Source of the DNA: Haemophilus paracuniculus
GTDB taxonomy: Bacteria > Pseudomonadota > Gammaproteobacteria > Enterobacterales > Pasteurellaceae
Length of the DNA stretch: 25,217 nt
Assembly (NCBI RefSeq): GCF_002015115.1
Contig: NZ_MUYA01000021.1
Span: 1 to 25,217, forward strand
Reading direction: 5' to 3'
Below the pieces are notes generated by a model. That model saw only the letters and a program-made list of their open reading frames with translations, was not told the DNA's origin and made no database searches. Every line of letters begins with the position of its first letter. Position 1 is the first letter of the stretch. The translations under genes and the position numbers were made by a program. Below are positions 1 through 7,161 of this stretch, in pieces.

Positions 1-101
1 ATGCGAGGGGTTTTTTATTTTGGACAGAGCTAAAAATAGAGTAGTAGGCATTTTTTATGTCTGAAATTTGTGAAATTAGATGGGATCAAAAAATAACCAT
101 T

Positions 102-146
102 CAATGGGATAATCCCATTGTTCTACTTGCTATGCAAGTAGAACAA
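102..146. repeat. Two abutting perfect or near-perfect palindromes
   Basis: Two inverted repeats touch each other upstream of the first gene. The first (102-120) is CAATGGGAT, a central A, then ATCCCATTG. The second (118-146) has 13-bp arms, TTGTTCTACTTGC and its exact complement, around the 3-nt loop TAT. They share TTG at 118-120, so both hairpins cannot form fully at once. There is no T-run after the second stem, so it is not a typical intrinsic terminator. A 30-codon ORF (57-149) starting at ATG 57 runs through both, without a convincing ribosome binding site. The function is unknown; an RNA switch, a protein-binding site or a decayed mobile-element end are all possible. Confidence 0.6.
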
Positions 147-212
147 TAAAGGTTCTAAATGATTGTTCATATTTAGAAATTATTGGCTAATAAAGACAAA
201 AAGAGGATTGCA

Positions 213-626
213 ATGAGTAGTTCTTATGCAGAAATTTTTGATGAATTCACGGATAGACAATTGATGTCTATTTTGCAATATCAGGATTATGAGAATGTGG
301 TTATTCTAGAACCTGGTATTGTTAAATTTACATATAATGATAGAAACTATTTGATAGATAATAACTATGGTGGAGGTTCTCTGAGCATTATTATGATATT
401 TGATGATGCTGATATGTCATTTGAAGAAATGAATAACTGGAATAAAGATAATCGATTTGTAACTGTTTATGAAACTCATGGAAGTGTACAGTTAAGAATG
501 GATTTGGAATCCGGTATAACTGAAGAGTATTTACTAAAAGCTATTGATATGTTTATAACAACGCAACGAGTATTTACCATATCAAGATTGAGCAACTTTT
601 TGAAGAAACAAAAGAACTTGAAGTAA
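213..626 (+). CDS. YbjN domain-containing protein
   Basis: This is a 137-residue soluble protein with no signal peptide or membrane segment. The middle contains the YbjN-type pattern: a MSFEEMNNWNKDNRF stretch, then VTVYETHGSVQLRMDLE, then a helical segment beginning GITEEYLLKAIDMF. YbjN-fold proteins resemble type III secretion chaperones. The E. coli member affects motility and stress phenotypes, but no biochemical activity is settled. A TTG start at 183 would add ten residues. ATG 213 is preferred because AAGAGGA lies about five bases upstream of it. The gene is clearly more AT-rich than the ridA-ilvE block beside it, which may indicate acquisition. Family assignment is fairly secure; its role here is unknown. 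Confidence 0.7.
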   Translation: MSSSYAEIFDEFTDRQLMSILQYQDYENVVILEPGIVKFTYNDRNYLIDNNYGGGSLSIIMIFDDADMSFEEMNNWNKDNRFVTVYETHGSVQLRMDLESGITEEYLLKAIDMFITTQRVFTISRLSNFLKKQKNLK

Positions 627-687
627 GATAATTAGTTAAATAGGTAAAAATTCATCAAATCAACAAAATGGATTTACCTTTTAATTG

Positions 688-721
688 AAATAAAACCTAG
701 ATATCTATCTAGGTTTTATTT
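688..721. terminator. Bidirectional intrinsic terminator
   Basis: A 15-bp stem (688-702 with 707-721) around the loop ATCT has an A-rich left flank and a T-rich right flank. It can therefore end transcription both of the ybjN-like gene on the plus strand and of the ridA-like gene on the minus strand, whose stop codon is at 723-725. Confidence 0.85.
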
Positions 722-722
722 T

Positions 723-1067
723 TTAGATTGCTGCCGTTACCACAATTTCCACCTTCCATTTTGGGTTAGCGAGTTGGGCTTGGACGGCAGCGCGGGGTGG
801 GGCGTTTTGGGGGGCGACCCATTTGTCCCACGCTCGGTTCATTTCGGCGTAGTCGTTCATATCGGCGAGATAGACCGTTGCCATTAGGATTTTGCTTTTG
901 TCCGTGCCAGCGAGGGCGAGGAATTTGTCGATTTCGGCGAGGACTTGCTCGGTTTGGTAGTAGGCGTCAGCGTTTTCATCGGTCGGCACTTGCCCTGCGA
1001 GGTAAGCCACGCCGTTGTGAATGGCGACTTCGGAAAAGCGTTCGCCCACTTCAATGCGTTTGATCAT
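723..1067 (-). CDS. RidA family protein, YoaB-like
   Basis: This 114-residue protein belongs to the RidA/YER057c/UK114 family. Family members form trimers and hydrolyse reactive enamines and imines released by PLP enzymes to keto acids and ammonia. The sequence shows the family features: an N-terminal strand with FSEVAIHNGVAYLAGQVP, a central AEIDKFLALAGTDKSKIL helix, and the C-terminal PPRAAVQAQLANPKWKVEI. The arginine in that last stretch corresponds to the substrate-carboxylate ligand of RidA. Length and sequence match E. coli YoaB better than canonical RidA (about 128 residues). AAGGAAA precedes the ATG. It lies directly downstream of ilvE on the same strand. RidA protects IlvE from 2-aminoacrylate damage in other bacteria, so the pairing is sensible, although a USS-pair hairpin separates the two genes. 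Confidence 0.88.
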   Translation of the reverse strand: MIKRIEVGERFSEVAIHNGVAYLAGQVPTDENADAYYQTEQVLAEIDKFLALAGTDKSKILMATVYLADMNDYAEMNRAWDKWVAPQNAPPRAAVQAQLANPKWKVEIVVTAAI

Positions 1068-1096
1068 TTGAATTTCCTTGACGAGAGAGGATAAAG

Positions 1097-1139
1097 CAAG
1101 CGGTAAGATCCTGAAAATTTTTGAAGATCTTACCGCTTG
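1097..1139. terminator. Inverted USS pair, likely terminator of ilvE
   Basis: Two oppositely oriented USS-like sequences form a 14-bp perfect stem: CAAGCGGTAAGATC at 1097-1110 with its complement at 1126-1139, around a 15-nt loop. The right arm carries the fuller core ACAAGCGGT on the minus strand. The hairpin lies just after the ilvE stop codon and before the ridA-like start. Paired USSs often serve as terminators in Pasteurellaceae. The T-run on the minus strand is weak, so read-through into the ridA-like gene is possible. Confidence 0.7.
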
Positions 1140-1145
1140 TAGGGG

Positions 1146-2171
1146 TTAGTCTAACTCAACTTTAACGATCCAACCCTCTGGGGCTGGGCGGTCGCCGAAT
1201 TGGATGCCGACTAATTCTTCGTAGAGGCGTTTGGTTACAGGGCCGACTTCCGTTTCAGAGTAGAAAACGTGGAAGTTGTCGCCGTGTTGGATACCGCCCA
1301 CTGGGGTGATCACGGCAGCCGTGCCACACGCCCCTGCTTCGGCGAATTGGTCGAGTTGGTCGATAAATACATCGCCCTCAATGGTTTCCATTCCTAAACG
1401 CTCTTTGGCGATGTGCAACAGTGAGTATTTGGTGATACTTGCCAAAATGGACGGCGAAATTGGGGTGATGAATTTGTTATCTTTGGTGATCCCGAAGAAG
1501 TTTGCCGAACCCACTTCTTCAATTTTGGTGTGGGTTTTCGGGTCAAGGTAGATACAGTCGGCAAAGTTGCGTTCTTTGGCGAGTTTACCTGGGTAGAGGC
1601 TGGCGGCGTAGTTACCACCCACTTTTGCCGCACCAGTGCCGTAAGGGGCGGCACGGTCGTATTCAGACACGATGAAGTTAGACGGGGCAAGTCCACCTTT
1701 GAAGTAAGCCCCCACTGGGCAGGCGAATACCGAGAAGATAAATTCAGGGGCGGAACGCACGCCGATGTTTTCGCCCACGCCGATCACGAACGGACGCAAA
1801 TAAAGGGTTGCACCCGTGCCGTAAGGGGCAACCCACTCTTGGTTGGCTTTCACCACTTCTTTACAAGCACGGATAAAGAGTTCCGTTGGCACTTGTGGCA
1901 TTAGCAAGCGGTCGCAACTTTTTTGCATACGTTTGGCATTTTCGTCTGGACGGAAAAGGTTGATCGAGCCGTCTTTGCAACGGTAGGCTTTCAAGCCCTC
2001 AAAGCATTGTTGCCCGTAGTGAATGGCGGTTGAACCCTCGTGAATATGTAAGGTGTTATCGGTGGTGAGTTCGCCCTCGTCCCATTTGCCGTCTTTCCAA
2101 CGTGCGATAAAACGATAGTCAGTTTTGATGTAGGAAAAGCCTAAATTAGCCCAGTCGAGATTTTTGGTCAT
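1146..2171 (-). CDS. ilvE: Branched-chain amino acid aminotransferase
   Basis: This 341-residue PLP enzyme of fold type IV catalyses the last step of isoleucine, leucine and valine synthesis, transaminating branched 2-oxo acids with glutamate. The PLP-binding lysine is K183 in [12 protein letters not shown]. Other family hallmarks are [14 protein letters not shown] near residue 55, YLRPFVIG near 125 and EEVGSANFF near 220. The C-terminal half has the [13 protein letters not shown] segment that contacts the cofactor phosphate in this family. The length matches the roughly 340-residue Pasteurellaceae and Gram-positive type rather than the 309-residue E. coli IlvE. The reading frame is open 24 codons further upstream, but ATG 2171 is chosen because AGGAA precedes it and the extension resembles no IlvE N-terminus. 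Confidence 0.95.
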   Translation of the reverse strand: MTKNLDWANLGFSYIKTDYRFIARWKDGKWDEGELTTDNTLHIHEGSTAIHYGQQCFEGLKAYRCKDGSINLFRPDENAKRMQKSCDRLLMPQVPTELFIRACKEVVKANQEWVAPYGTGATLYLRPFVIGVGENIGVRSAPEFIFSVFACPVGAYFKGGLAPSNFIVSEYDRAAPYGTGAAKVGGNYAASLYPGKLAKERNFADCIYLDPKTHTKIEEVGSANFFGITKDNKFITPISPSILASITKYSLLHIAKERLGMETIEGDVFIDQLDQFAEAGACGTAAVITPVGGIQHGDNFHVFYSETEVGPVTKRLYEELVGIQFGDRPAPEGWIVKVELD

Positions 2172-2300
2172 TGTTGTGTTCCTGTGAAGTAAAAAATGCC
2201 CTATTGTAAGCCAAAATAAGGCGTGAGCAAGTCTATTCTGCAAATATCTTGCATTGTTTTTGGCGATTGTTAGGATTAGGCGGAAACCGTGGGCGACTAT

Positions 2301-2329
2301 TTAACATTTGGCGAGATTTGTGATATAGT
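2301..2329 (+). promoter_or_regulatory. Candidate promoter of ybfE-fldA-fur
   Basis: TTAACA (2301-2306) and TATAGT (2324-2329) are separated by exactly 17 bases, a good sigma-70 pattern. The predicted start is near 2336, giving a leader of about 60 bases before ybfE. Confidence 0.5.
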
Positions 2330-2343
2330 TCGTACCTCTTTGA

Positions 2344-2362
2344 AATTTAGCTTATCATTCTC
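2344..2362 (-). promoter_or_regulatory. Fur-box-like operator candidate
   Basis: Read on the minus strand, these 19 bases include GAGAAT GATAAG followed by C. By eye they match the classical 19-bp Fur box at about 13 positions. The site lies just downstream of the proposed transcription start of the ybfE-fldA-fur cluster. It overlaps an inverted repeat, GCTTATC (2350-2356) with GATAAGC (2369-2375). Autoregulation by Fur would be expected here, but the match is only moderate. Confidence 0.35.
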
Positions 2363-2397
2363 ACTTAGGATAAGCGAAATGCCCCAGCGTGAAACAA

Positions 2398-2688
2398 ATG
2401 GCTAAACAAGACGCAGATTGTATAACCTTAGATCTGTTCGCAAATACGCCAAAAGTTGGGCGACCTCGTACCAATCCTCTAAGCCGAGAGCAACAAATCC
2501 GCATCAATAAACGCAATCAACTCAAACGAGATCGTTCGAGCGGATTGAAACGGGTGGAATTAAAACTTCATTCCGATTTGGTGCAATGCTTAGAAGAACA
2601 AGCCACCCAACGTGGACTCACACGCGGACAGTTAATTGAACAAATTTTAAATGATTATATTCATCGACACGATGAATCAGCAACATAG
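2398..2688 (+). CDS. ybfE: YbfE-like (LexA-regulated) protein
   Basis: This small basic protein of 96 residues is homologous over its length to E. coli YbfE. The shared core is LDLFANTPKVGRPRTNPLSR, followed by EQQIRINKRNQLKRD and GLKRVELKL. The C-terminal half has a ribbon-helix-helix-like pattern (a strand KRVELKL, then two helices ending in RGQLIEQILNDYI), which suggests DNA binding. It is reported as LexA-regulated in E. coli, but no clear LexA box is visible here. ATG 2398 gives the expected MAKQ-type N-terminus; an upstream GTG at 2389 is in frame, and neither start has a strong Shine-Dalgarno sequence. The order ybfE-fldA-fur is the same as in E. coli, supporting both orthology and cotranscription: fldA begins eight bases after the stop. 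Confidence 0.85.
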   Translation: MAKQDADCITLDLFANTPKVGRPRTNPLSREQQIRINKRNQLKRDRSSGLKRVELKLHSDLVQCLEEQATQRGLTRGQLIEQILNDYIHRHDESAT

Positions 2689-2696
2689 GGATTAAA

Positions 2697-3221
2697 ATGG
2701 CAGTTGTAGGTTTATTTTACGGTAGCGATACTGGTAATACTGAAAACATCTCAAAAATGATTCAAAAACAGCTTGGCGAAAATCTCGTCGATGTGCGTGA
2801 TATTGCCAAAAGCACCAAAGAAGATATTGAAGCGTATGATTTCTTGTTGATCGGGATTCCAACCTGGTATTACGGCGAATCGCAAGCAGATTGGGACGAT
2901 TTTATGCCAACCCTCAAAGAAATTGACTTCACGGGCAAAATCGTGGGGATTTTCGGTTGCGGCGACCAAGAAGATTATGCGGAATACTTCTGCGATGCAA
3001 TGGGGACTGTGCGTGATGTGATCGAGCCAAACGGCGGCGTGATCGTGGGGCATTGGGCGACCGAGGGCTACACCTTCGAGGCTTCACAAGCCTTGGTTGA
3101 TGAAGATACTTTTGTGGGCTTGTGCATTGATGAAGATCGCCAGCCAGAATTAACCAACGACCGAGTAAACCGCTGGTGCAAACAAATTTTTGAAGAAATG
3201 TGCTTAGATCAATTAGCGTAA
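2697..3221 (+). CDS. fldA: Flavodoxin I
   Basis: This 174-residue cytosolic FMN electron carrier is of the long-chain flavodoxin type. The phosphate-binding loop for FMN is at the N-terminus (LFYGSDTGNTENI, residues 6-18). The isoalloxazine-contacting loops are TWYYGESQADWDDF near residue 57 and GCGDQEDYAEYFCDAMG near 91. In enterobacteria it donates electrons to IspG/IspH, biotin synthase and radical-SAM enzyme activases, and replaces ferredoxin when iron is short. It lies between ybfE and fur with short gaps on both sides (8 and 23 bases), so the three genes are probably one operon. Linkage to fur makes physiological sense because flavodoxin is an iron-sparing protein. Confidence 0.97.
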   Translation: MAVVGLFYGSDTGNTENISKMIQKQLGENLVDVRDIAKSTKEDIEAYDFLLIGIPTWYYGESQADWDDFMPTLKEIDFTGKIVGIFGCGDQEDYAEYFCDAMGTVRDVIEPNGGVIVGHWATEGYTFEASQALVDEDTFVGLCIDEDRQPELTNDRVNRWCKQIFEEMCLDQLA

Positions 3222-3244
3222 TTTAAGGCAAATAGGTGGCAAAA

Positions 3245-3691
3245 ATGTCAGAAGAAAATGCAAGACTGTTAAAAAATGCGGGCTTAAAAGTAACCGAACC
3301 TCGCCTCACGATTTTAGCGTTAATGCAGCAACATCGTGATCAAATGCAACACTTTTCAGCGGAAGATATTTACAAAATTTTGCTCGAACAGGGTTCAGAT
3401 ATTGGCTTGGCAACGGTTTACCGTGTTTTGAATCAGTTTGAAGAAGTGGATATTTTGATCCGCCATAATTTTGATGCCAACAAAGCGGTGTTTGAATTAA
3501 ATATGAATCATCAGCACGACCACATCATCTGTATGGATTGCGGTAAAGTGTTTGAATTTAAAGATTCAGAAATCGAACGCCGTCAGCGTGAAATCAGCCA
3601 ACAGCACGGCATTGAGCTTGCCAACCACAGTTTGTATTTGTACGGCAAATGTAACAACATCAAACAGTGTGATGAAAAAGAGAAAAAATAA
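3245..3691 (+). CDS. fur: Ferric uptake regulator
   Basis: This 148-residue DNA-binding repressor uses ferrous iron as corepressor. An N-terminal winged helix (LKNAGLKVTEPRLTILALM and later GLATVYRVLNQF) precedes a dimerisation and metal domain. That domain contains NMNHQHDHIICMDCGKV, with the histidine cluster and the first CxxC zinc pair, and a distal CNNIKQC with a second cysteine pair. ATG 3245 is chosen because TAGGTGG just upstream is the Shine-Dalgarno sequence. The in-frame GTG at 3236 lies inside that signal and is unlikely to be used. It is the last gene of the ybfE-fldA-fur cluster, and a USS-pair hairpin follows it. Confidence 0.97.
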   Translation: MSEENARLLKNAGLKVTEPRLTILALMQQHRDQMQHFSAEDIYKILLEQGSDIGLATVYRVLNQFEEVDILIRHNFDANKAVFELNMNHQHDHIICMDCGKVFEFKDSEIERRQREISQQHGIELANHSLYLYGKCNNIKQCDEKEKK

Positions 3692-3728
3692 TTTAGCCGT
3701 TTTCGCTAAATTGAGTGGATAAGTTTGT

Positions 3729-3770
3729 AAGCGGTAAGATTAGCTAAAATTTTGGGTAATCTTACCGCTT
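3729..3770. terminator. Inverted USS pair after fur
   Basis: AAGCGGTAAGATTA (3729-3742) pairs perfectly with 3757-3770 around a 14-nt loop. The right arm continues to a full ACAAGCGGT core on the minus strand. A smaller inverted repeat built on TTTAGC and GCTAAA precedes it at about 3693-3713. The pair probably terminates the fur transcript, and it ends only about 20 bases before the next gene's start. Confidence 0.65.
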
Positions 3771-3791
3771 GTTCGTATGTTAGAAAGCAAA

Positions 3792-6440
3792 ATGACAGAT
3801 CAAAGAACCCCCGTGGCGGCAAAGGTTCGCCAACCTCGCAAAATTTCCCCTTTCTGGCTATTGCCGATTACCGCATTCGCCATCGGCTGCCTGCTTTTTT
3901 TCCAAATTATGAAAGAGCGTGGCGAGATGATCACGATCCGCTTTAACGAAGGGGACGGCATCACCGCAGGCAAAACGGCAATTCGTTATCAAGGTTTGCA
4001 AATCGGGCAAGTGAAGAAAGTTTACTTTGTCGAGAATATGAAAAAAGTGGAAGTGCAAGCGGAAATCAACCCAGAAGCAAAAGCGGTGTTAAAAGAGGGA
4101 ACGGCGTTTTGGGTGGTAAAACCGACCGCTTCCATTGCAGGAATTTCGGGCTTAGACACCCTTGTGTCGGGCAATTACATTACCCTCAGCCCCAATAATG
4201 ATGAGAATGCCCCAAGCAAATACAGCTTTATTGCCGAAGAAGAACCGCCAGCGGTGTCGGTGTCAGACGGCGATTTGCTCGTGAAATTGATCGCCCCTGA
4301 TCTCGGCTCGATCAATGTCGGGGCGAACGTTTACTACCGCAAAGCGGTGGTGGGTAGCATTGCCGATTATCGTTTTACCGCCGATCGTAAAAACGTGGAA
4401 ATTGACGTGGTAATCGACAGCAAATTTGCCAACTTCGTCAAAAAAGAGAGCCGTTTCTGGAATATCAGCGGGTTAAATGTTACCGCAAACTTATCTGGCA
4501 TCAATCTCAATATGGAAAGTTTAGCGTCCTTAGTGGCGGGGGCAGTTGCCTTTGATTCCCCAGACAATTCTGAACCAGCCGAGCAAGCTCAAACCTTTGA
4601 GTTATACGACAGCGTAAAATCCGCCCAACGTGGCACAGAAATTGCGATTAGCGTGCCTTTTGTGCCAAATTTACGCGTAAACGAAACCCCCGTTTTCTAC
4701 CATAATGTCCAAATCGGCGTGCTTTCGGGCTTAGAAAATGATGATATTTTGGACGATAAAGATCAAAAAGGCACGATCAGAGGCACGTTACGCATCGATC
4801 CGAGTTATGCGGATCTGTTCAAAACAGGTAGCCAAATTATCGTGAAAGAGCCTGAATTTAGCCTCAACAAAGAGCAGTTGAGCAAAATCAACGAGCTGCT
4901 ACGTGGCGTTTATTTTGAATTAGAGGCAGGCGAGGGCGAGCCAAAAAACTCGTTCGTGGTGAAAACCGAACAGGATTATCTGCTTTCCAAACCAAATACC
5001 CTTGCATTAACCTTTCAAGCCCCATCATCCTATGGTGTAGAAGAAGGACAGGGCATTTATTATAACGATGTCAAAATCGGCGAAATTTTAAAACGCCGAT
5101 TAAGCGTAGAAAATGTGCAGTTTGAGGGGATTATCTACCCACCGTTCCGCCATTTAATCGGCGGTAACAGCAAATTTGTCGCCATTTCTAACCTTGATGT
5201 TTCGGTGGGCTTAGAGGGCGTGCGAGTGAATGCTGGCTCGCCCCAAGATTGGCTAAAAGGCGGCGTTCGCTTGCTCAAAGGCACGCCAAGCGGTGCGATT
5301 AAGCAAAATTATGCCCTCTACAAAGATGTGGAAAGTGCCGAAGCGGGCATCGTTTCCACCGAGAAAAAAGCCACATTAAGCCTTAAAGCGACCGATTTAT
5401 CGGGGATCGACAAAGGCTCGGTGGTGCTTTATCGCAATTTCCAAATTGGCGAAGTGTTAAAAGTCCGCCCAACCAAAAATCAATTTGATGTCGATCTCTT
5501 TATCGAACCGAGCTACCGCCATTTAATCAGCGAAAAAAGCCGTTTCTGGATCGAACCTGCGGTGGCGGTGGATCTTTCCACCAATGGATTAAGCGTGCAA
5601 GCCTCGCCGTTAATGCGAACCCTCAAAGGGGCGATCAGCTTTGATAACAACGGCAGCAAAGGCGACAAAACCCTCTACGCTAGCCAACAAAAAGCCACCG
5701 CAGGCAACACTTACCTTACCCTTATCGCCAAAGACGGCTCAAAATTGAGCAAAGGAATGGCGGTGAAATATATGGGCTTGAAAGTGGGCGAAGTGGAAAA
5801 ATTACAGCTCGACAATGCTAAAAAAATCGTGAAAGCCACCGCTTACATTGAGGGGCAATACTTCCCGATAGTCGCCAAAGCAGGCAGCCGATTTAGTGCG
5901 ATCTCGCCCGACATCAGCACCAGCGGCGTGAAAAATTTAGATGCCTTGATCCAAAACTACATCAACGTGGAAGCAGGCAACGGCAAACGCCAAACCCAAT
6001 TTAGCCTCAACGATACCGACACCGCGAAAACCCAATTTGCAGGGGGCTTCCCTGTGATCGTGGAAACCGCCGATGCGAATGGCATTCAAGTCGATGCCCC
6101 CGTAATGTATCGTGGAATGCAGGTGGGGATCGTGCAACGCCTAAACCTCAGCGAATTGGGCGACCGTGTGATGATCCATTTAAAAATCCAAAATAAATAT
6201 CAGCACCTCGTGCGGAAAAACACCGAGTTCTGGGCGTCCTCGGGCTACACAATGGACATCAGCCTACAAGGGGCAAGCCTCAATTCAGGCACAATGTCGC
6301 AATTGCTCAACGGCGGTATCTCGTTCTCCACCCCGTCAGGACGCGTAGTACAACCCCAAGCCGAACCCAACCGCCGATTCCTACTACAACGTAAAATCCC
6401 ACAAGACGCCCAAAGTTGGGATCAGGGGATAGCGGAATAA
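3792..6440 (+). CDS. letB: MCE-family lipid transport protein LetB (YebT)
   Basis: This 882-residue protein has one N-terminal membrane segment (ISPFWLLPITAFAIGCLLFF) followed by seven tandem MCE domains. The repeat signature (a turn, then Y-x(3,5)-V/I-G-x-V/I) is visible in RYQGLQIGQV, YYRKAVVGSI, FYHNVQIGVL, YYNDVKIGEI, LYRNFQIGEV, KYMGLKVGEV and MYRGMQVGIV. Seven domains and about 880 residues match E. coli LetB/YebT, which forms a hexameric tunnel across the periplasm for lipids, rather than three-domain PqiB. ATG 3777 is in frame, but ATG 3792 gives the E. coli-like N-terminus; neither has a strong ribosome binding site. The usual inner-membrane partner letA (yebS) is not adjacent: fur lies upstream and an AT-rich islet downstream. 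Confidence 0.9.
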   Translation: MTDQRTPVAAKVRQPRKISPFWLLPITAFAIGCLLFFQIMKERGEMITIRFNEGDGITAGKTAIRYQGLQIGQVKKVYFVENMKKVEVQAEINPEAKAVLKEGTAFWVVKPTASIAGISGLDTLVSGNYITLSPNNDENAPSKYSFIAEEEPPAVSVSDGDLLVKLIAPDLGSINVGANVYYRKAVVGSIADYRFTADRKNVEIDVVIDSKFANFVKKESRFWNISGLNVTANLSGINLNMESLASLVAGAVAFDSPDNSEPAEQAQTFELYDSVKSAQRGTEIAISVPFVPNLRVNETPVFYHNVQIGVLSGLENDDILDDKDQKGTIRGTLRIDPSYADLFKTGSQIIVKEPEFSLNKEQLSKINELLRGVYFELEAGEGEPKNSFVVKTEQDYLLSKPNTLALTFQAPSSYGVEEGQGIYYNDVKIGEILKRRLSVENVQFEGIIYPPFRHLIGGNSKFVAISNLDVSVGLEGVRVNAGSPQDWLKGGVRLLKGTPSGAIKQNYALYKDVESAEAGIVSTEKKATLSLKATDLSGIDKGSVVLYRNFQIGEVLKVRPTKNQFDVDLFIEPSYRHLISEKSRFWIEPAVAVDLSTNGLSVQASPLMRTLKGAISFDNNGSKGDKTLYASQQKATAGNTYLTLIAKDGSKLSKGMAVKYMGLKVGEVEKLQLDNAKKIVKATAYIEGQYFPIVAKAGSRFSAISPDISTSGVKNLDALIQNYINVEAGNGKRQTQFSLNDTDTAKTQFAGGFPVIVETADANGIQVDAPVMYRGMQVGIVQRLNLSELGDRVMIHLKIQNKYQHLVRKNTEFWASSGYTMDISLQGASLNSGTMSQLLNGGISFSTPSGRVVQPQAEPNRRFLLQRKIPQDAQSWDQGIAE

Positions 6441-6478
6441 GATTTTGGGTTCACAAAAAGTAAATTTAATGTAATAAA

Positions 6479-6503
6479 GGGCGGATATAAAATCCGCCCC
6501 TAC
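6479..6503 (-). repeat. REP-like hairpin, family 2
   Basis: The hairpin GGGCGGAT (6479-6486), loop ATAAA, ATCCGCCC (6492-6499) is followed by CTAC at 6500-6503. Read on the minus strand, this is GTAG at the foot of a hairpin. It lies between the letB stop and the convergent AT-rich gene. Bases 6484-6507 recur exactly at 7291-7314. Confidence 0.8.
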
Positions 6504-6509
6504 GAATAG

Positions 6510-6968
6510 TTATTTATTTTTCTCAGATTTTTTAAGTATGTTTATCACATAATCTTTTAGCAGATCATTATTTTTTTGATCAAATACATTTGAATGTTTA
6601 GCTAGGGTAAGTATTTTGATTGCAAAATAACCTTTCTTATTCTGATCTTCTGTAATTCTTAATATGATAAGTGGGTCAGGTGAATTATTTTTTAATCTTG
6701 CGTGATACAAATCTTTATATTGATTCGGATATTTATTCGAATCCTTGGCTATTCCATAAGCCCTAAATCCAGAATGATTTGAATCAACAATTTCTATATA
6801 TCCTTGCTGTTCCCATATTTCTTTTAATCTGAAAATATCAATTAAATGCAGATGTATATCCTTTTCTTCAAAATAAAAGGATTGACTTGCCAATTTAAAT
6901 CCGCTTGATATTTCTATTTTAGATATAGGCAAAGTTTTGAATGTGTTGTTTTTTTGATTTTGGTTCAT
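6510..6968 (-). CDS. Hypothetical protein in AT-rich islet (possible 3' half of a frameshifted gene)
   Basis: I do not recognise this 152-residue ORF. It is soluble, has no signal peptide or membrane segment, and looks like a compact alpha/beta domain: HLHLIDIFRLKEIWEQQGYIEIVD, then GFRAYGIAKD, then DPLIILRITEDQ and GYFAIKILTLAKH. Base composition is much more AT-rich than letB and luxS on either side. Its ATG (6968) lies inside the preceding ORF in another frame, with a 50-bp overlap and no Shine-Dalgarno sequence. Removing one base from the A7 run (complement of 6949-6955) would join the two frames into one 216-residue protein. It may therefore be the C-terminal domain of a single gene rather than an independent one. 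A toxin-like role is possible from context but not supported by any motif I can name. Confidence 0.5.
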   Translation of the reverse strand: MNQNQKNNTFKTLPISKIEISSGFKLASQSFYFEEKDIHLHLIDIFRLKEIWEQQGYIEIVDSNHSGFRAYGIAKDSNKYPNQYKDLYHARLKNNSPDPLIILRITEDQNKKGYFAIKILTLAKHSNVFDQKNNDLLKDYVINILKKSEKNK

Positions 6969-7161
6969 TTTTTGAAGGAGTTTCTATTCTTTTTTGTTCA
7001 AAAAATTTAGCGTTCATCAGTGCTAGGAATTGTTCTTGATTTAATCCTGTGACATCAATGGATTCCATTGCATCAGCTTTTTCGATGATGTCGAGAGCTT
7101 CTTTTTTGATGCTTATTACATCAGATTTTTCGATAATGCCTTGTTTTTCTTTTATACCCAT
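6919..7161 (-). CDS. Hypothetical protein in AT-rich islet (possible 5' half of a frameshifted gene)
   Basis: This 80-residue, charged ORF is unrecognised. It is rich in Lys, Glu and Ile, with a likely helix at KSDVISIKKEALDIIEKAD, and ends in a basic tail (KNEPKSKKQ). ATG 7161 has a strong Shine-Dalgarno sequence (AAGGGGGAAA just upstream), so translation clearly starts here. Its last 16 codons overlap the next ORF in a different frame, across an A7 run. Two readings are possible: an overlapping pair of the small-antitoxin plus larger-partner kind, or one 216-residue gene broken by a one-base slip in the A7 run. The lack of a ribosome binding site for the second ORF favours the latter. Confidence 0.5.
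   Translation of the reverse strand: MGIKEKQGIIEKSDVISIKKEALDIIEKADAMESIDVTGLNQEQFLALMNAKFFEQKRIETPSKNEPKSKKQHIQNFAYI

Noticed and set aside
1..33. Short reading frame ending at TAA 31-33, possibly the end of a gene to the left
   Set aside because: Only ten codons are visible and they match nothing I know; a gene end cannot be told from chance.
57..149. 30-codon ORF starting at ATG 57
   Set aside because: There is no ribosome binding site and no recognisable sequence, and it runs through both palindromes, which dictate much of its codons. Listed only within the palindrome entry.
2379..2405. Eight-codon ORF overlapping the ybfE start, a possible leader peptide
   Set aside because: It has a weak AGGA-type site, but it is too short to distinguish from chance and there is no regulatory-codon pattern.
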